This document shows positions 22,767-26,355 of a stretch of 26,355 nt of DNA, piece by piece. The stretch is from DATCJY01 sp036562565 (GTDB lineage: Bacteria > Bacteroidota > Bacteroidia > Flavobacteriales_D > Sanyastnellaceae). The translations under genes were made by a program, and so were the position numbers. The notes beneath the pieces were generated by a model. The model searched no databases and was not told the DNA's origin. It saw only the letters and a program-made list of their open reading frames with translations. Positions within the stretch are counted from its first letter, which is position 1; every line of letters starts with the position of its first letter. The DNA lies in the NCBI GenBank assembly GCA_036562565.1, contig DATCJY010000009.1, positions 1 through 26,355 of the forward strand, given 5' to 3'.

Positions 22767-23536
22767 GAACTGCCTTCTACATTTTTTTGGTGCTGGTAGC
22801 AGCAAGCTGTGAGTCGCTCGAGGTGGATAAGTTGCGCCCGAGCTACCCCGTGGTAACAGCCGTGCTAGAGGCCGGCTCTACCGAGAGCGAAATCGCTTTC
22901 TTCTCGCTCCCCGATGAGCAAAGCGGCAAGAGGGCCATCAGCGATGCGCATCTGCGCCTGCGCGATAAGCAGGGCGGAGTAAAAGATGCGGTATTTGAAA
23001 ATGGCAGCTACCGCGTGCACGGATTACCCATCGTGAGTGGCCATGCTTATGAACTTGAGATTGAGTATAATGGAAAAGACTATTCAGCCCAATGCGAGGT
23101 GCCACCGGCACTTGTGCTTGTGAACCTCACCAGTTCCACGGCACACATAGACCCCAACACCATGGGGGCGCCCATCATCACCGTAACGTGGAATGAACTG
23201 CCCACAGAGCGCTACTCTTATGTGTTGCTGCTAGAGCATTTGGACGAGGAACCGCAGGTCATTCCATTTACGCAGACCAGTGGAGGACAATTTGCCGCGC
23301 TCTACCAAAGTCCCATTTTAAATAATACCATCACCCTATTTGATACCGACTTTAACTATTACGGACCCCATCGTTTGAGCATCTTTGCCATCGAACGCGG
23401 ACTCGAGCACCTGTACTTCTACGACTCGTCTGACTTGCGCGGCTTGTTGCAGACGGCTCCCGGCAATGTAATTGGAGCACATGGATATTTTACAGGAGTA
23501 TCGCGGGTAGCGGTCGATTTGTTAATTCAGCCCTAA
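22763..23536 (+). CDS. DUF4249 family lipoprotein
   Basis: A 257-residue lipoprotein. The signal peptide ends with lipobox VAASC (Cys16), followed by acidic residues (ESLEVDK), so it should be anchored in the outer membrane. The body shows the DUF4249 pattern: an early PVVTAVLEAGS strand, a carboxypeptidase-regulatory-like stretch (ISDAHLRLRDKQGG, VSGHAYELEIEYNGKDYSA), and a C-terminal HRLSIFAIERGLEHLYFYD. The family is regularly encoded next to TonB-dependent receptors without SusD and probably helps bind or deliver substrate, but this is unproven. The TTG start forms a TTGA overlap with the receptor stop, implying translational coupling. The length is at the short end for the family. Confidence 0.85.
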   Translation: MRTAFYIFLVLVAASCESLEVDKLRPSYPVVTAVLEAGSTESEIAFFSLPDEQSGKRAISDAHLRLRDKQGGVKDAVFENGSYRVHGLPIVSGHAYELEIEYNGKDYSAQCEVPPALVLVNLTSSTAHIDPNTMGAPIITVTWNELPTERYSYVLLLEHLDEEPQVIPFTQTSGGQFAALYQSPILNNTITLFDTDFNYYGPHRLSIFAIERGLEHLYFYDSSDLRGLLQTAPGNVIGAHGYFTGVSRVAVDLLIQP

Positions 23537-23550
23537 ATATCGATGGACGG

Positions 23551-23559
23551 TGTAGGGTA
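23551..23559 (+). promoter_or_regulatory. TGTAGGGTA element before fecR
   Basis: Second copy of the 9-mer seen at 19493-19501, here 69 bases before the GTG start of fecR and 15 bases after the DUF4249 stop. It could give fecR a promoter controlled like that of the sigma gene. Inference from two copies only. Confidence 0.35.
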
Positions 23560-23627
23560 TTTTGAAACAAAGGTGTAAGAGAGGCCGAACAAACTTCCCT
23601 GACAGAAGGGTTTTAGAGAAAAACAAA

Positions 23628-24440
23628 GTGGAAGAGACACAGAAATATCGCAACATACTCGCAAATTGGACGACACCATTTACCAAGACGACCGATGAGG
23701 CGTGGGCAGAATTGGCCCCCAAGCTCTCAACCGAAGCACGTGTGGTAAGCGGGGTTTTCAATTGGAGAAAATCATTGACTTGGGCGTCTGCTGCGGTAGC
23801 GATATTTCTGGCTGTTCTCTTTTGGCCTGCGGCTCCTGTCATGCAGGAAATCACCGCCTTGCAACATGAGAAAGTGGTGCTCCCCGACCAATCGGTGCTT
23901 TATCTCAATGCCGGCTCTACCGCCCGTTTTGCTCAAAAATGGGATGACGGTCGTGAGGTGGAACTCAGTGGCCAAGGCTTTTTTGAAGTACAGCCGGGTT
24001 CCTCATTTGTGGTGAAAACCACTCAGGGTCAAGTAGAAGTCTTGGGAACCTCGTTTGATGTCTATACCCGCGCGCAGGATTTTCGCGTGGCGTGTTATAC
24101 CGGTAAAGTGCGCGTGAAAGCCGATGCCCATGCTGAAGAAATCACAACCGGACAAATGGCTGCCTGGCTCGACAACCAATGGAAAATCAGTGATTTTGAC
24201 GTGCAACGCGCTGATTGGCGCTCCGGTGAGTTCTATTTCACCAATGAACCGCTTGCCAATGTATTCAATGAGATTGCACGCCAGTTCAATGTGACCATCG
24301 AAACACCCGGTTTGCCTGAGCGCATGTTTACCGGAAGATTCAGCAATAAAAATTTGAACCAAGCATTGGAAACAGTTTGCCTTCCGATGCAACTCTCCTA
24401 CCAAATCAAGGGTAACGTGGTAGTGGTTCAGGATCAATGA
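23628..24440 (+). CDS. FecR family anti-sigma factor
   Basis: Inner-membrane sigma regulator of 270 residues. Short cytoplasmic N-terminus (1-47, with LANWTTPFTKTTDEAWAEL), one transmembrane helix (about 48-67), periplasmic FecR domain (about 80-175: VVLPDQSVLYLNAGSTARF, GQGFFEVQPGSSFVVKTTQG, VEVLGTSFDVY) and a C-terminal DUF4974/STN-like domain (about 190-270: FTNEPLANVFNEIARQFNV, FSNKNLNQALETV). It should hold the FecI-like sigma factor until the receptor's STN domain signals substrate binding. The frame is open back to TTG 23562, but the GTG at 23628 gives a normal N-terminus; the extension is basic and unlike the family. Position after the receptor and DUF4249 genes, instead of next to the sigma gene, is unusual. 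Confidence 0.9.
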   Translation: MEETQKYRNILANWTTPFTKTTDEAWAELAPKLSTEARVVSGVFNWRKSLTWASAAVAIFLAVLFWPAAPVMQEITALQHEKVVLPDQSVLYLNAGSTARFAQKWDDGREVELSGQGFFEVQPGSSFVVKTTQGQVEVLGTSFDVYTRAQDFRVACYTGKVRVKADAHAEEITTGQMAAWLDNQWKISDFDVQRADWRSGEFYFTNEPLANVFNEIARQFNVTIETPGLPERMFTGRFSNKNLNQALETVCLPMQLSYQIKGNVVVVQDQ

Positions 24441-24583
24441 GCTAAGTTTTCAATTAACGATTCGTTGTAAAATGCTTTCCCCCGAAATGGAATGGCGGTC
24501 TGTTTTCGTTAACAGCACGGAATAGTCCGGGAAATTACATTCGCCATCCTTAATTTTTCTTGTGTACCACATAATTAGCTTAA

Positions 24584-26355
24584 ATGATGAAAAGAATTCT
24601 ATGTACCATTGTTGGTGCATTTAGTCTTTTCCTTGGCGTAAACGCGCAACTGGAAACGGCTAAACACACCGACAGTAGAATCGAAAACAACCAAAAACTG
24701 TCTGAAACATCATCTTCACAGCTTGAACTCATGAAGGGCAAGCGTGAAGACATCTCCAAAAGAGACGCCTACTCGAAACACTTTGTGAATGAAGATGGCA
24801 GCTTTACTGCTGTAATTGGTGCGGGTCCTATCCACTACCAAAAGAATGGTGAGTACTTCGATATTGACCACACCATTACTACCCAGCCGTCAGCTACGTA
24901 TCCGTATGCCAACCTTACCAATATCATGGAGTCACACTTTGGTGCGACATCCCACTTGGGCGTGAAAAGCGTTGTACCGGAAGGTGAGGTACGTGAGTTT
25001 ATCAACAACACGATGTATTGGGAAGTGAACGGTGAGGCTGTCAATACCATTGCAGCAGCGAACGTTCCTGTTCAATTGAACGGCAGCGAGAAAGCGGTTT
25101 ATGCCAACCTCTTTGGCAGCATCGATGCCGAATTCACCATTGAATCCGGTAGAAGAAAATTGAACTACATCATCCCTGATGCGGCTGCACTGGGTGCTGT
25201 TCCCGCCAATGCGCAATACCTCACTTTCTCTGAGGATGTTGAGTTGCCATTGGGGTGGACGTATACCAATACGAATGGCGCTATTGTCGTTTATGATGCC
25301 AATGGTACGCGTGCATTTCAATACGATGCACCTATCTCAACAGATGCAACCGGAGAATTGGCACTGGAGGTAAACACAATCTTCGAAACGGTGCTCAATG
25401 GTAATATTCTTAGCATTCGCACAAGAGTGTACACAGCTTGGTTATTGTCAAGTGAAAGACAATATCCAGTAATGGTAGACCCAACTGCGACTGCGAGCTC
25501 TACTGCTTATACATGTATCTATGATGATGGCGTAGTAGAGGGTAGTGGTCACTATTTTGGTAGAGTGTCCGGTTATTGGTTAAGAGCTATTAATACGTAC
25601 AATGCCTCCTCTATACCATCGGGCTCTACTGTTAGTGACGTGGTTAGCAATTTCAATATTGCTCAGAACTACGGAACATACCACAGCAGTAATGCAGTAA
25701 GAATGCGCAATGCAGGAAATCCATCCGAGCTTTCTGGAACTGCACTTTATCAGGCATCCAATACAAATTTTAATGACGTGAACCTGTCTATATCCACTTT
25801 GGGTAACAAGACGATAACTTTGAATGCAGCCGGTAGAACTTATGTTCAATCAAATTTGGGCGGAAATATTTACATGGCGATTGATCCGGCTGGTCAATAT
25901 TATACAACCGATTATTATAGAATCGATGGTACGCCTTCATTAAGCATAACTTATACTGTTGCTAACGTGCCTCCTTCCTGCGCTACCATCAATGGTCCTG
26001 CCAATGGATCAACAGGTGTTTCACAACAAGGTTCACTTATTTGGAATCCAGTTGCCGGTGCCACTTCTTATGATGTTTATTTTGGTTCTTCCAGCACACC
26101 CGAACTCGTAGCAAGCAATGTGACAGGAACTTCTTATGCTTTGACTGAATGTCTTGCGCCAAGCACAACGTATTACTGGAAGATTGTTCCTAAGAATGCC
26201 AACGGCAGTGCAACAGGTTGCTCTACTTGGTCATTTACCACCGATAGCAAATTGGTTATTTATAAAAATGACTGGGAAACTGCAACAGAAGGTTATTTCG
26301 GTACGAGCGGCAGTTCCGTAGATGGCTGGTATGTAAACAATAACAGTGGAACAGG
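24584..26355 (+). CDS. Large secreted multi-domain surface protein (partial, open at right edge)
   Basis: The frame runs without a stop for 590 codons to the window end; the C-terminus is missing. It starts with two adjacent ATGs (24584, 24587). A signal peptide (about 1-21, ending VNA-Q) indicates export. Residues about 63-97 (YSKHFVNEDGSFTAVIG, then PIHYQKNGEYFDIDHTI) and YPVMVDPT (about 291-298) resemble the N-terminal module that precedes DNRLRE-type domains in WapA/RHS-like wall proteins. Residues about 300-455 would be a DNRLRE-like beta-sandwich. A fibronectin type III-like domain covers about 462-552 (SLIWNPVAGATSYDVYFG, YYWKIVPKN, WSFTT). A further module begins at about 563 (WETATEGYFG), like MAM/concanavalin-type repeats. 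A type IX secretion sorting tail would be expected downstream. Likely an adhesin or cell-surface protein; function unproven. Confidence 0.8.
   Translation, partial: MMKRILCTIVGAFSLFLGVNAQLETAKHTDSRIENNQKLSETSSSQLELMKGKREDISKRDAYSKHFVNEDGSFTAVIGAGPIHYQKNGEYFDIDHTITTQPSATYPYANLTNIMESHFGATSHLGVKSVVPEGEVREFINNTMYWEVNGEAVNTIAAANVPVQLNGSEKAVYANLFGSIDAEFTIESGRRKLNYIIPDAAALGAVPANAQYLTFSEDVELPLGWTYTNTNGAIVVYDANGTRAFQYDAPISTDATGELALEVNTIFETVLNGNILSIRTRVYTAWLLSSERQYPVMVDPTATASSTAYTCIYDDGVVEGSGHYFGRVSGYWLRAINTYNASSIPSGSTVSDVVSNFNIAQNYGTYHSSNAVRMRNAGNPSELSGTALYQASNTNFNDVNLSISTLGNKTITLNAAGRTYVQSNLGGNIYMAIDPAGQYYTTDYYRIDGTPSLSITYTVANVPPSCATINGPANGSTGVSQQGSLIWNPVAGATSYDVYFGSSSTPELVASNVTGTSYALTECLAPSTTYYWKIVPKNANGSATGCSTWSFTTDSKLVIYKNDWETATEGYFGTSGSSVDGWYVNNNSGT

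Overview
The window comes from a member of the Bacteroidota. Several features point there: two FecI-type/ECF sigma factors, one paired with a TonB-dependent receptor carrying an N-terminal STN domain, a DUF4249 lipoprotein and a FecR with a DUF4974-like tail; an anti-sigma protein fused to an outer-membrane beta-barrel; a YwqK/MORN_2 repeat protein; an SDR-type threonine dehydrogenase; near-absence of Shine-Dalgarno sequences; and promoter octamers of the TAnnTTTG type. I cannot name the genus. All coding sequence looks intact apart from one gene cut by the right edge. I see no tRNA, rRNA, CRISPR array, insertion sequence or phage gene, and no gene-free stretch longer than about 170 bases.

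Left part (1-8153): GDP-mannose 4,6-dehydratase (gmd) behind a good promoter; a repeat-rich spacer; a membrane acyltransferase whose end overlaps a two-domain VOC (glyoxalase/dioxygenase fold) protein; a bidirectional terminator; a convergent short-chain dehydrogenase; a PhoB/PhoR-like two-component pair joined by a 4-base overlap; a small DUF4258-like membrane protein; and an M20 amidohydrolase.

Middle (8322-18350): an ECF sigma factor overlapping a gene for a protein predicted to span both membranes (cytoplasmic anti-sigma segment, inner-membrane helix, long periplasmic linker, outer-membrane barrel). Then come a convergent UvrD/PcrA helicase, an NlpC/P60 hydrolase, a YejK/NdpA-type nucleoid-associated protein, an M28 peptidase/glutaminyl cyclase-like protein, cysS and a secreted MORN-repeat protein. 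These are mostly housekeeping genes separated by hairpin terminators.

Right part (18425-26355): an SDR-type L-threonine 3-dehydrogenase, then a second sigma-centred locus (FecI-like sigma, STN-type TonB-dependent receptor, DUF4249 lipoprotein, FecR anti-sigma). FecR is last instead of next to its sigma factor, and the 9-mer TGTAGGGTA precedes both the sigma gene and fecR. The final gene encodes a large secreted, multi-domain surface protein that runs off the window. The main point of interest is that two different envelope-to-sigma signalling designs, one dual-membrane-spanning and one FecI/FecR/TonB, lie about 10 kb apart.
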